This document shows positions 35,344 through 43,575 of a DNA stretch of 47,069 nucleotides, piece after piece (the stretch's first letter is position 1; each line of letters opens with the position of its first letter). Under the pieces are notes generated by a model that was given only the letters and a program-made list of their open reading frames with translations, did no database searches and had not been told where the DNA came from. The stretch is from Burkholderiaceae bacterium (lineage in GTDB: Bacteria > Pseudomonadota > Gammaproteobacteria > Burkholderiales > Burkholderiaceae_C), in the NCBI GenBank assembly GCA_018780645.1, contig JADMJJ010000041.1, positions 1 to 47,069 of the forward strand, read 5' to 3'. The translations under genes and the position numbers were made by a program.

Positions 35344-36444
35344 ATGAACAAGGTCTCAAGTATTTTTCCTCAACCCGGCTGGCTTCGGCGGGCGCTGCCC
35401 ATCGCGGCGGTCGCGGCCTGCGCCGCCCTGTGCGCGCAGCCTTTGCTCGCGCAGCCCAAGGAGGCGCTGCCGCAAGTCACCATCACCGGAACGTCCAGCG
35501 GACCGGTGGAAAAGTCCTACCGAAAGATGGTCCGGGGCATGGACTATTTCGAGCGGGAGCGGGCGGCTCTCGCGCCCGATGCCTCGCTGCGCTTCAAGCT
35601 GCTGCCGCGAAAGCCGGGCACCGATGTGGACCACATCATCCTGGAGCTCATAGCGACCACGTTCGATTACCGGGTGCCTGTCGCCGCCGATCACACCTTC
35701 GTGCTGGCGCGCGACCCCAGGGCCCTGCAGGAAGATGCCGTGGTCTCGCCCAATCGCAAGCGGCTGACCATGACCTGGCGCACCGAGATCCGCACCCCGG
35801 GGCTGCCACCCGGCACCCGGCGGCTGGGCGATCTGCGCCTGGAATGCCTGGTGGGTCTGGAAGCCGGCCTGGTGTCCAACCTCAGCCTCGTCGCCCGGCT
35901 GGCCGACGTGTTCACCGACAGCCGGAGCTATTGCGGTCGCAAGGAAGCGCGGTATCTGTACTTCGCCGAGCGGCCCCTGTTCAGCGTGACGCTGGTGGCA
36001 GGTGCGCGCCGGGAAGTGCTGCCCATTGACCGGCTCTACGCGGCGGCCAGCGACGATCCGGACTTCAAGTCCGACCTGCCGTTTTGCGATTGCGAGGTGC
36101 TGGTCGATCGCACCTATTTTCTGCCGCTGGGCGACCCCGGCTGGCCGGACGACACGCAGGTGGAGTTCGAGTACATGGACGACAGCCCCGGCGGGCCCGC
36201 GCCGGCCGGCGAGGCCCTCACGCCGCTGGCGGCGCTGGAGCTGATCGCCATCGGCAGGAGCGGCAGGGCCGAGGTCGCCGCCGCGCTCGGCAGCAAGGCC
36301 ATCGTCATACCGTTCGACAGCGGCTACGAGGTCTGGGTCTATCGATGGCCGGGCCCGGACAAGACGAGCCGCGCCGCCACCGAGCTGGTGCTGCTGTTCG
36401 AGCCGTCCGGCCTGCTGAAGAAGCTGCGCCTGCGGCCCGGCTAG
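35344..36444 (+). CDS. Hypothetical secreted protein
   Basis: The 366-residue product has a signal peptide (RALPIAAVAACAALCAQPLLAQ) and a mature part that I cannot assign. The middle is rich in beta-like strands and has a CDCEVLVDRTYFLPLG segment. The last 50 residues (VIPFDSGYEVWVYRW...LVLLFEPSGLLKKLRL) resemble the BamE/SmpA-type ending loosely. GGAG precedes the ATG. It follows the anchored protein gene by 22 bp. A hairpin (36448-36470) lies just after the stop. Confidence 0.5.
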   Translation: MNKVSSIFPQPGWLRRALPIAAVAACAALCAQPLLAQPKEALPQVTITGTSSGPVEKSYRKMVRGMDYFERERAALAPDASLRFKLLPRKPGTDVDHIILELIATTFDYRVPVAADHTFVLARDPRALQEDAVVSPNRKRLTMTWRTEIRTPGLPPGTRRLGDLRLECLVGLEAGLVSNLSLVARLADVFTDSRSYCGRKEARYLYFAERPLFSVTLVAGARREVLPIDRLYAAASDDPDFKSDLPFCDCEVLVDRTYFLPLGDPGWPDDTQVEFEYMDDSPGGPAPAGEALTPLAALELIAIGRSGRAEVAAALGSKAIVIPFDSGYEVWVYRWPGPDKTSRAATELVLLFEPSGLLKKLRLRPG

Positions 36445-36447
36445 GTC

Positions 36448-36470
36448 TCGGGCAGCTAGCCCATGCCCGA
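36448..36470 (+). terminator. Hairpin after the secreted-protein gene
   Basis: TCGGGCA (36448-36454) pairs perfectly with TGCCCGA (36464-36470) over a 9-nt loop, four bases after the stop. There is no T-tract, so an intrinsic terminator is not proven. Confidence 0.35.
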
Positions 36471-36512
36471 ATGGGTATCCTGTGAGGACTGACCCAACGC
36501 TGGAGAGACTTG

Positions 36513-36950
36513 ATGAGCGAACTGGACAAGGACATTGCGCGGATTCTTGGCGTCTATGAATCCGCCGTGTACAAGAAGGATGTCGAGGCGCTGATGCGGC
36601 TCTATGACCCGGACGTCCGGGTCTTCGATGCCTGGGGCGTCTGGTCTTACGAGGGCGCGGAGGCATGGCAGCGAACGGTGGAGGGCTGGTTCACCTCGCT
36701 GGGCACCGAGCGGGTCAAGGTCACGTTTGCCGATGTCCAGGCCTTTGCCGGGAAGGACATGGCCTCGGTCAGCGCCATCGTCAGCTACGCCGGTGTCTCG
36801 GCCGAGGGCCAGCCGCTGCGCGCGATGCACAACCGTATCACCTGGGTGCTGCGCACGATTGGGCATGTACCTCGAATAGTGCATGAGCACACCTCGGCGC
36901 CGATAGGCTTCGACGACTCGAAGGCGATACTGGTGCGTGACAAGGCCTGA
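36513..36950 (+). CDS. SnoaL/NTF2-fold protein (SnoaL_3-like)
   Basis: The 145-residue protein has the usual SnoaL layout: DIARILGVYESAVYKKDVEALMRLYDPDVRVFDAWG followed by a beta sheet ending TWVLRTIGHVPRIVHEHTSAP. The fold holds small molecules and appears in ketosteroid isomerase-like enzymes and uncharacterised proteins. The ATG has a GGAG site; a TTG three bases upstream is the alternative. It is apparently monocistronic. Function unknown. Confidence 0.75.
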   Translation: MSELDKDIARILGVYESAVYKKDVEALMRLYDPDVRVFDAWGVWSYEGAEAWQRTVEGWFTSLGTERVKVTFADVQAFAGKDMASVSAIVSYAGVSAEGQPLRAMHNRITWVLRTIGHVPRIVHEHTSAPIGFDDSKAILVRDKA

Positions 36951-36960
36951 CCGGGGCGCA

Positions 36961-36974
36961 GCAGAATCTTCTGC
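36961..36974. promoter_or_regulatory. Short palindrome GCAGAA-TC-TTCTGC
   Basis: A perfect 6-bp inverted repeat with a 2-bp centre lies between the SnoaL-like gene and the aminotransferase gene, about 105 bp before the latter. It could be an operator for a dimeric regulator, such as the AsnC-type protein encoded downstream, or a weak hairpin. Confidence 0.25.
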
Positions 36975-37078
36975 CGAGAAGCCCGCGAGAACAGCCACAG
37001 CGCGCCGGCAGGCGCCCCCATTGCAGCACCACCCGCTGCGCCCTCCGCCCTAAGCTGGAGCCGTCTTCACGATGATGA

Positions 37079-38482
37079 ATGAGCGGCCCCATGCAGTCCC
37101 CAGCGCACCCCCATCTCGACGCCCTTGTCTCGCTCGATCGCGAGCATCTGATACACCCGGTGGCGCCCTGGCGCAAGCATGAGCAGCGGGGCGTCACGGT
37201 GCTGGAGTCGGGGCAGGGCGCCTGGCTGACGGACGCCAGCGGCCACCGGCTGCTCGATGCCTTTGCCGGCCTGTGGTGCGTCAATGTCGGCTACGGGCAG
37301 GAGAGCGTGGTGCAGGCGGCCGCCGAGCAGATGCGCAAGCTGCCCTACGCCACCGGCTATTTCCATTTCGGCAGCGAGCCGGCTATCCGCCTGGCGGCCA
37401 AGCTGGTGGAGATCACGCCGGCCTCGCTGACCCGCGTCTATCTGACACTGGGCGGCTCGGAGGCCATCGACGCGGCGATACGGCTGATCACGCAGTTCTA
37501 CAACAACACCGGCCGACCGGCGAAGAAGAACTTCATTTCGCTGGAGCGGGGCTATCACGGCTCCTCGTCCACCGGCTCTGGGCTGACGGCGCTGCCGGCC
37601 TTCCACCGCGGCTTCGACATGCCGCTGGCCACCCAGCACTACATCGCCTCGCCCTACAGCTACCGCACCGGCCTCGATGACGCGGCCCAGATCGCCGCCT
37701 CGGTGGCGGCGCTGCGTGCCAAGGTCGCCCAGCTCGGTGCCGAGAACGTCGCCGCCTTCTTCTGCGAGCCGATTCAGGGCTCGGGCGGCGTGATCGTGCC
37801 GCCCGAGGGCTGGCTGAAGGCGATGAGCCTGGCGGCGCGCGAGCTGGACATCCTCTTCGTCGTCGACGAGGTCATCACCGGCTTCGGCCGCACCGGGCCC
37901 ATGTTCGCCTGCGACGCCGAGGGCGTGCAGCCCGATCTGATGACACTGGCCAAGGGCCTGACCTCGGGCTATGCGCCGATGGGGGCGATGCTGATGTCCG
38001 AGGCGGTTTACGCCGGCATCGCCGACGGCGCACCCGCCGGTGCGCCGATAGGTCATGGCGCGACCTACTCGGCCCACCCGGTCAGCGCGGCGGTTGCACT
38101 TGAAGTGCTGCGGCTGTATGACGAAGGCGGGGTGCTCGCCAACGGGCAAGAGGTGGCCCCGTGTTTCGCGGCCGTGCTCGATGGCCTGCGTGAGCATCCG
38201 CTGGTCGGCGACTCGCGCCACCGCGGCCTGCTCGGTGCGCTGGAGCTGGTCAGCGACAAGGCCAGCAAGCGGGGCTTCGACGCCTCGCTGGGCCTGTCGG
38301 ACCGCATCTTCGACGCGGGCTACCGCAATGGCCTGGTGTTCCGCTCGTTCGGCGACCACATCCTCGGTTTCGCCCCGGCGCTGTGCTTCACCGAGGACGA
38401 GTTCGCGGTCATGGGCACGCGGCTGAAGAAGACGCTGGACGAGATCCTGGCCGCACCCGATGTGCGTGCCGCAATGGAATAG
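37079..38482 (+). CDS. Class III (omega) aminotransferase, PLP-dependent
   Basis: This transfers an amino group between an amine or omega-amino acid and a keto acid. With the ATG at 37079 it has 467 residues; an ATG four codons later is also possible. Class III signatures: GLWCVNVGYG, LTLGGSEAIDAAI, ERGYHGSS, Asp263 in VVDEVITGFGRTG (PLP N1) and Lys292 in TLAKGLTSGYAP (Schiff base). The FHRGF and FRSFGDHILGFAPAL segments fit the beta-alanine/pyruvate or polyamine-type subgroup. It precedes the Lrp/AsnC gene and the three-gene oxidase. Confidence 0.93.
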   Translation: MSGPMQSPAHPHLDALVSLDREHLIHPVAPWRKHEQRGVTVLESGQGAWLTDASGHRLLDAFAGLWCVNVGYGQESVVQAAAEQMRKLPYATGYFHFGSEPAIRLAAKLVEITPASLTRVYLTLGGSEAIDAAIRLITQFYNNTGRPAKKNFISLERGYHGSSSTGSGLTALPAFHRGFDMPLATQHYIASPYSYRTGLDDAAQIAASVAALRAKVAQLGAENVAAFFCEPIQGSGGVIVPPEGWLKAMSLAARELDILFVVDEVITGFGRTGPMFACDAEGVQPDLMTLAKGLTSGYAPMGAMLMSEAVYAGIADGAPAGAPIGHGATYSAHPVSAAVALEVLRLYDEGGVLANGQEVAPCFAAVLDGLREHPLVGDSRHRGLLGALELVSDKASKRGFDASLGLSDRIFDAGYRNGLVFRSFGDHILGFAPALCFTEDEFAVMGTRLKKTLDEILAAPDVRAAME

Positions 38483-38538
38483 CAGCAGCTTTCACGGCGC
38501 AGAATCAAATCCTCTGAACTACAAGCGAGTGACGCACC

Positions 38539-39033
38539 GTGGTAGGCCCCCTCAAGCTTGATCGTCTCGACCTGCGCATCCTCAGCCAGCTGCAGAAGAA
38601 TGGCCGCATCACCAATGTCGATCTGGCCGACGCGGTGGGCCTGTCGCCCAGCCCCTGCCTGATACGCGTGAAGCGCCTGGAGCAGGCCGGCTACATCGCA
38701 GGCTACGGCGCGCAGCTGCGGCTGGAGAAGCTCGGTGACACCTTGACCGTGTTCACCGAGGTGACCCTGTCAGACCACCACCGCGAAGACTTCGTGCGCT
38801 TCGAGACGGCGATACGCGAGATCGACGAGATCATCGAATGTCATCTGGTCAGCGGCGGCTATGACTATCTCTTGAAGTTCACGACCCGCGGCGTCAACCA
38901 CTACCAGTCCATCGTCGAAGACCTGCTGGAACGCAATATCGGCATCGAGAAGTACTTCAGCTTCATCGTCATCAAGTCGCCGTTCATCAAGAACCACTAC
39001 CCGATCGAGCGGCTGTTCCCACCGACGCTCTGA
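38539..39033 (+). CDS. Lrp/AsnC family transcriptional regulator
   Basis: The 164-residue product starts at a GTG (MVGPLKLDRLDLRIL). The N-terminal HTH (DRLDLRILSQLQKNGRITNVDLADAVGLSPSPCLIRVKRLEQAGYI) and C-terminal RAM effector domain (FTEVTLSDHHREDFVRFE, VSGGYDYLLKFTTRGV) are complete. Such regulators sense amino acids and usually control neighbouring catabolic genes. The aminotransferase upstream and the dehydrogenase downstream are likely targets. Confidence 0.94.
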   Translation: MVGPLKLDRLDLRILSQLQKNGRITNVDLADAVGLSPSPCLIRVKRLEQAGYIAGYGAQLRLEKLGDTLTVFTEVTLSDHHREDFVRFETAIREIDEIIECHLVSGGYDYLLKFTTRGVNHYQSIVEDLLERNIGIEKYFSFIVIKSPFIKNHYPIERLFPPTL

Positions 39034-39057
39034 TCCTCCTTTTTCCTCCTGATTCGC

Positions 39058-39420
39058 ATGACAGCTTCCAACCCTGCAGCGCCCGATGCGCGTTTTGTGC
39101 GCCTGGCCGAAACCGGCCGCCCGGCCTTGCGGCTGAGCATTGATGGCCGGCCCGTCACCGCGATGCAGGGCGACACCCTGCTGGTGGCCGTGCTGAGCCA
39201 CCAGCGCAGCCTGCGCCGGTCGGAGTTCGGCGACGGCGCGCGGGCGGGCTTCTGCCTGATGGGCGCCTGCCAGGACTGCTGGGTCTGGACCGAAGCGGGT
39301 CAGCGTCTGCGCGCCTGCTCGACGCCGGTGGCCGAGGGCATGGCCGTGCGCACCAGGCCGCCGGCCAGCCACTGGCCGGTGACGCCTGATCTGCAGATCG
39401 TCCAGGAGCGCCAGCTGTGA
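39058..39420 (+). CDS. (2Fe-2S)-binding subunit of amino acid/opine-type dehydrogenase
   Basis: The 120-residue protein carries a plant-type 2Fe-2S site with Cys66, Cys71, Cys74 (FCLMGACQDCWV) and Cys87 (LRACSTP). This is the same layout as the small subunits of HcnA, octopine/nopaline oxidase and D-hydroxyproline dehydrogenase complexes, and as the N-terminus of sarcosine oxidase alpha. It overlaps the next gene by GTGA, the first of three coupled subunits. The cluster should pass electrons from the FAD subunits. Confidence 0.88.
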   Translation: MTASNPAAPDARFVRLAETGRPALRLSIDGRPVTAMQGDTLLVAVLSHQRSLRRSEFGDGARAGFCLMGACQDCWVWTEAGQRLRACSTPVAEGMAVRTRPPASHWPVTPDLQIVQERQL

Positions 39421-40805
39421 GCGGCCCGCGGGTGGTCGTCGTCGGCACCGGTCCGGCCGGTGTGCGGGCGGCGCAGGCCCTGGTCGAGGCGGGGCTCAAG
39501 CCCATCGTCATTGACGAGGGCAATCGTGCCGGCGGCCAGATCTACCGCCGCCAGCCCGAGGGCTTCAAGCGCGACTACGCGACGCTGTACGGCAGCGAGG
39601 CGGCCAAGGCGCAGGCGCTGCACAGCGATTTCGATGCGCTGCTTGATCGCATCGACTATCGGGGCGACACGCTGGCCTGGAACGTCAGCGCGAAACAGCT
39701 GCACACGGTGTACCCGGCCAGCGGCGAGACGCATGACATCGACTTCGACGCGCTGATCGTCTGCGCCGGCGCCACCGACCGGTTGATGCCGGTCACCGGC
39801 TGGAACCAGGCTGGCTGCTACAGCCTGGGTGCCTCGCAGATCGCGCTGAAGGCGCAGGCCTGCGCGATCGGCTCGCGAGTGGTGTTCATGGGCAGCGGGC
39901 CGCTGCTCTATCTGGTGGCTTCGCAGTATGTGAAGGCCGGTGCCACGGTCGAGGCGGTGCTGGACACCTCGCCGGCCATGCCTCCTCTTGCCGCCCTGCG
40001 CGGCCTGCTCAGCCGCCCGCAGCTGCTGTGGCGCGGGCTGCAGCTGCAGGCGATGCTCAAGCGCGCCGGCGTCACGCTGCTGAAGGGCATCACTCCGGTG
40101 CGGATCGATGGCGCGCCGGAACAAGGTGTGGCAGGCGTGACCGTCCGCGACGCCGGTGGCCGCACGCGGCAGTTTGCGGCCGACGCTGTGGGTCTGGGTT
40201 GGCATCTGCGCGCCGAGTCACAGCTCGCCGATCTGGCGCGCTGCGAGTTCGAGTTCGAGCCGCTGAGCCGCCAGTGGCTGCCCCGCATCGATGAAGACGG
40301 CCGCAGCAGCACGGCGGGCGTCTATCTGGCCGGCGACGGCGTGCGCATTCTCGGGGCCGATGGCGCCGAGGCCGCCGGCCGTCTGGCCGCACTGGCCGCG
40401 CTGCATGATCTGCAGCAGGGCAGCGAACGCTACCAGGCCGAGCAGGGACCGCTGCGCGCCACGTTGGCGACGATGGACCGCTTCCGTCAGGGGCTGTTGC
40501 TGGCCTTTCCCTGGCCGCACCAACAGGCCGCCGCGCTGCCCGACGAGGCGGTGGTCTGCCGCTGCGAGGCCGTCAGCGCCGGCGAGCTGCGCCGCTGCGT
40601 GCGCGAGCTCGGCAGCCAGGAGGTGAACCGCGCCAAGGCCTTCAGCCGCGTCGGCATGGGCCGCTGCCAGGGGCGCTTCTGCGGCCATGGGGCGGCCGAG
40701 GTGATCGCCGCCGAGGCGCGCATACCGATAGCATCGGTGGGCCGCATTCGCGGCCAGGCGCCGGTCAAGCCCATCATGATGAGTACGCAAGAGGTGGCGC
40801 AATGA
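39417..40805 (+). CDS. FAD/NAD(P)-binding alpha-like subunit with C-terminal BFD-type Fe-S site
   Basis: The 462-residue subunit starts at a GTG with AGGAG 9 bp upstream. It has the Rossmann motif VVVVGTGPAGVRAAQ (6-20), a second nucleotide-binding region (GSRVVFMGSGPLLYLVASQ), and a C-terminal Cys-rich domain with Cys381-x-Cys383 and Cys417-x4-Cys422, the BFD-like 2Fe-2S pattern. This is the HcnB/OoxA-type middle subunit of a heterotrimeric dehydrogenase. Both ends overlap neighbours by 4 bp. Hydrogen cyanide synthesis should not be assumed: most homologues act on opines, D-hydroxyproline or related amino acids. Confidence 0.88.
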   Translation: MSGPRVVVVGTGPAGVRAAQALVEAGLKPIVIDEGNRAGGQIYRRQPEGFKRDYATLYGSEAAKAQALHSDFDALLDRIDYRGDTLAWNVSAKQLHTVYPASGETHDIDFDALIVCAGATDRLMPVTGWNQAGCYSLGASQIALKAQACAIGSRVVFMGSGPLLYLVASQYVKAGATVEAVLDTSPAMPPLAALRGLLSRPQLLWRGLQLQAMLKRAGVTLLKGITPVRIDGAPEQGVAGVTVRDAGGRTRQFAADAVGLGWHLRAESQLADLARCEFEFEPLSRQWLPRIDEDGRSSTAGVYLAGDGVRILGADGAEAAGRLAALAALHDLQQGSERYQAEQGPLRATLATMDRFRQGLLLAFPWPHQQAAALPDEAVVCRCEAVSAGELRRCVRELGSQEVNRAKAFSRVGMGRCQGRFCGHGAAEVIAAEARIPIASVGRIRGQAPVKPIMMSTQEVAQ

Positions 40806-41932
40806 TTGGCGTCCAACGCAGCGATGTGCTGATCATCGGCGGCGGCCTGATGGGCACGACCACCGCCTTCTTTCTGCGCCAGCAGCATGGCTTGAGCGTC
40901 ACCCTGCTGGAGCGCGAGCTGATCGGCCGCCAGGCCAGCGGCACCAACTTCGGCAATGTGCGCCGCCAGGGCCGTGATCTGGCGCAGATGCCGCTGGCCA
41001 ACCGCGCCCGGGCCGTCTGGGGCCGGGTCAAGGAGCTGCTGGGCGAGGACCTGGAGTTCAAGCCCTACGGCCACTTGCGCGTCTGCTACACCGAAAAGCA
41101 GGCGGCCATCCTGGAGCAGCATGCGCGCGACGCGCGGCCGCTGGGCCTGGAGCTGGAGCTGTTCAGCGCCGAGGCGCTGCGCAGGCGCTGGGGCATCTTC
41201 AGCAACGAGGTGGTTGCCGGTTCGCTGTCGCCCGTCGACGGCCATGCCAATCCGCGGCTGGCCGGGCCGGCCTTCGGCCGCGCCGCACGCCGCGCCGGTG
41301 CCGCCATCCACGAGCACAGCGAGGTCGCCCATGTCGAACGCGATGGCGCCGACTTCGTCGCCCACACCACCGATGGCCGCCGGTTCCGCGCCGCGCAGCT
41401 GCTGGTCACCAGCGGCGCCTGGTCGGGCCAATTCGCGGCCGGCTTCGGCGAGCCGGTGCCGCTGGAGGCCCGTGGTCCGCAGATGGGCGTGACCGAACCG
41501 CTGCCCTATGCCATCGGCCCGTCGATAGGCGTGTCAACACCGATCGAGACCGAGGGCCTTTACTGGCGCCAGATCGAGCGGGGCAACATCGTCTTCGGCG
41601 GCGGGCTGAAGGGCCCGGCGCTGGCCGATCAGATTCGCGCCTACGTCAAGCCCGACAACGTCTTGCGCCAGCTGCGCGAGATGCGCCGCTTTGTGCCGGC
41701 CTTCGAGCAGGTGCAGCTGCTGCGCGTCTGGAGCGGCATCGAGGGATACACCGCCGACTGGGCGCCGGTGCTGGGACCCAGCGCGCGAATTCCCGGGCTG
41801 CACTACGCCTTCGGCTTCAACGGCGAGGGCTTTGCGATCAGCCCCGGCGTCGGCGAGGTGATGGCCGAGCTGCTGGCCACCGGCCAAACCTCGACGCCGA
41901 TCGCGCCGTTTGCCATCGCGCGCTTCGCCTGA
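40802..41932 (+). CDS. FAD-dependent catalytic subunit, DAO family (HcnC/OoxB/HypO-like)
   Basis: The 376-residue protein has the N-terminal FAD motif LIIGGGLMGTTTAFFL (10-25), LERELIGRQASGTNFGNVRRQGRD typical of the DAO flavin contact, the core motifs RLAGPAFGRAARRAGA and VTSGAWSG, and the C-terminal HYAFGFNGEGFAISPGVGEV. It would oxidise the C-N bond of the substrate and pass electrons to the Fe-S partners encoded just upstream. It overlaps the previous gene by ATGA. Substrate unresolved; a D-amino acid or opine is plausible. Confidence 0.9.
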   Translation: MIGVQRSDVLIIGGGLMGTTTAFFLRQQHGLSVTLLERELIGRQASGTNFGNVRRQGRDLAQMPLANRARAVWGRVKELLGEDLEFKPYGHLRVCYTEKQAAILEQHARDARPLGLELELFSAEALRRRWGIFSNEVVAGSLSPVDGHANPRLAGPAFGRAARRAGAAIHEHSEVAHVERDGADFVAHTTDGRRFRAAQLLVTSGAWSGQFAAGFGEPVPLEARGPQMGVTEPLPYAIGPSIGVSTPIETEGLYWRQIERGNIVFGGGLKGPALADQIRAYVKPDNVLRQLREMRRFVPAFEQVQLLRVWSGIEGYTADWAPVLGPSARIPGLHYAFGFNGEGFAISPGVGEVMAELLATGQTSTPIAPFAIARFA

Positions 41933-41955
41933 GCGGCGCAAGCGCGCTCAGGCGC

Positions 41956-42312
41956 TCAGTCCTGCGCCATCACCACATAGACCTTTGTCAAGGTCTGTTT
42001 GATGTCCCACACGCCCGTCGTGTGGGCCGGGAAGAACAGCGTGTCGCCCGCGCTGATCTCCAGCATTTCGCCGCCGATGGGGGTGAAGGTGCAGGTGCCG
42101 GCCAGGATGTGCATCACCTCGGCATTGGCCAGCTGGCGCTCGAAGCGGCCGGGCGTGCATTCCCAGATGCCGCTGCGGTTGTTGCCCGAGCCCTCCAGTT
42201 CGACCGGGCGGCCGCGGGTGGTGGCGGTGGGCGCGCTCAAGGGGCGGGCAACGGCGCCCTCGTCTTGCAGGCCGGCGAGGGCGTGGGATTGCTTCAGGAT
42301 GGTGATGGGCAT
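41956..42312 (-). CDS. Cupin domain protein (DUF861/cupin_3 type)
   Basis: The 118-residue single-domain cupin carries SGIWECTPGRFERQL, then EVMHILAGTCTFTPIGGEMLEISAGDTLFFPAHTTGVWDI, the cupin_3 pattern of (S)-ureidoglycine aminohydrolase-like and sugar-binding proteins. Enzymatic function is not established for most members. It runs convergently to the three-subunit dehydrogenase operon and divergently from the small AraC gene, across 174 bp. Confidence 0.85.
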   Translation of the reverse strand: MPITILKQSHALAGLQDEGAVARPLSAPTATTRGRPVELEGSGNNRSGIWECTPGRFERQLANAEVMHILAGTCTFTPIGGEMLEISAGDTLFFPAHTTGVWDIKQTLTKVYVVMAQD

Positions 42313-42486
42313 GGGGCGTCCAAGGTGAGTGAAGCGGCCAGACTAGCCACGCGGCGGGCGTGCAGATAGGACGCTCTTGTCACCCGGCATGATCTGCGCG
42401 GCCGGCCCCCGGATACGCAATTCGCTACCGCGTGGCGCCGGGTTTACGGGCACATCGTCGGCGGCATCGCACTTAAGCTTTGGCTC

Positions 42487-42852
42487 ATGGCCACCGCATC
42501 TCCGCTTACAGAATCCGGGCGCCGCCGCTCGCTGGAGCCGGTGCTGGCGCATATCCGCGCTCACCTCAGCGAGCCGCTGCGGCTGGAGGCGCTGGCCGGG
42601 CTGTGTGGCCTGAGCGTCTGGCGCTTCGCCACCGTGTTCCGCGAGCGGGTGGGCATGTCGCCCTACCGCTATGTCAATGTGCTGCGCGTCCAGCACGCCC
42701 AGGCGCTGCTGAGCCAGGGTGTGCCGGCGGCGCGGGCGGCCAGCGAGTCCGGCTTCTACGACCAGAGCCATCTGTCGCGCCGCTTCAAGCGCCTGTGCGG
42801 CATGACGCCGGGCCAGTATCAATCCGCTACCCAATCCACCACCTCTTCGTGA
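42487..42852 (+). CDS. Small AraC-type DNA-binding protein (HTH domain only)
   Basis: The 121-residue product consists almost only of the double HTH: LEPVLAHIRAHLSEPLRLEALAGLCGLSVWRFATVFRERVGMSPYRYV and ARAASESGFYDQSHLSRRFKRLCGMTPGQYQ. No effector domain is present, as in SoxS/MarA-sized regulators, so activity would be set by its own expression or by another partner. It leads into the HAD gene 10 bp downstream and is divergent from the cupin gene. Confidence 0.9.
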   Translation: MATASPLTESGRRRSLEPVLAHIRAHLSEPLRLEALAGLCGLSVWRFATVFRERVGMSPYRYVNVLRVQHAQALLSQGVPAARAASESGFYDQSHLSRRFKRLCGMTPGQYQSATQSTTSS

Positions 42853-42862
42853 AGGCACCACC

Positions 42863-43561
42863 ATGGCCCTGCAAGACTTCAAAGTTCTGACCTTCGACGT
42901 CGTCGGCACGCTGATCGACTTCGAACGCGGCATGCTCAACTATCTGCACGAGGCGCTGCCTGACTCACCCGTTGGCGACGAGGACTTCCTGGCCGCCTAC
43001 CGCCGCGCCCGCGCCAGCAAGGAAGTCATCGCCTATCCGGACGACCTGGTGCGCTGCTGGCACCAGATTGCCGCCGAGCTGGGCATGCCGGACACGCCGG
43101 CCCTGGCCCAGGGCCTGCGCGATTCGGTGCCGCGCTGGCCGGCCTTCGCCGACTCGGTGGCGGCGCTGAAGCGCCTGCGCACCCGCTTCAAGCTGGTGGC
43201 CATGACCAATGCGCAGCGCTGGGCGCTCGCCCACTTCGAGAAGACCCTGGACATGCCCTTCGACGACAGCGTCACCAGCGACGATGCGCTGTGCGAGAAG
43301 CCGGACGTCAAGTTCTTCGCCTTCACCCGCGGCCGGCTGAGCACCCGCGGCTACAGCCAGGCCGACAATCTGCATGTGGCGCAAAGCCAGTACCACGACA
43401 TCGGCGTGGCCCGCGGCCTGGGCTTGAAGACCTGCTGGATCGAGCGGCGCCATGGCCAGCCCGGCTTTGGCGGCACGCTGGAGGTCAAGCAGATCACCAC
43501 GCCGGACTATCACTTCCACACCCTGGCCCAGCTGGCCGATGCCGTTGATGCCGGCAAGTGA
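42863..43561 (+). CDS. HAD hydrolase, haloacid dehalogenase type II-like
   Basis: The 232-residue protein has the HAD nucleophile Asp12 in LTFDVVGTLIDF, motif II AMTNAQRW, and ALCEKPDVKFFAF with Lys for motif III. The motif IV acid is not as evident as in the paralogue at 13300. It follows the small AraC gene and precedes the M20 hydrolase with at most 15 bp between. The pairing of a HAD gene with FAD oxidases on both sides of the restriction island suggests a shared pathway role. Confidence 0.85.
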   Translation: MALQDFKVLTFDVVGTLIDFERGMLNYLHEALPDSPVGDEDFLAAYRRARASKEVIAYPDDLVRCWHQIAAELGMPDTPALAQGLRDSVPRWPAFADSVAALKRLRTRFKLVAMTNAQRWALAHFEKTLDMPFDDSVTSDDALCEKPDVKFFAFTRGRLSTRGYSQADNLHVAQSQYHDIGVARGLGLKTCWIERRHGQPGFGGTLEVKQITTPDYHFHTLAQLADAVDAGK

Positions 43562-43575
43562 GGCAGACTGATGGA

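Noticed and set aside
39058-41932. Naming the three genes hcnA, hcnB and hcnC
   Set aside because: The subunit plan is shared with opine and D-hydroxyproline oxidases, and the context favours amino acid catabolism.
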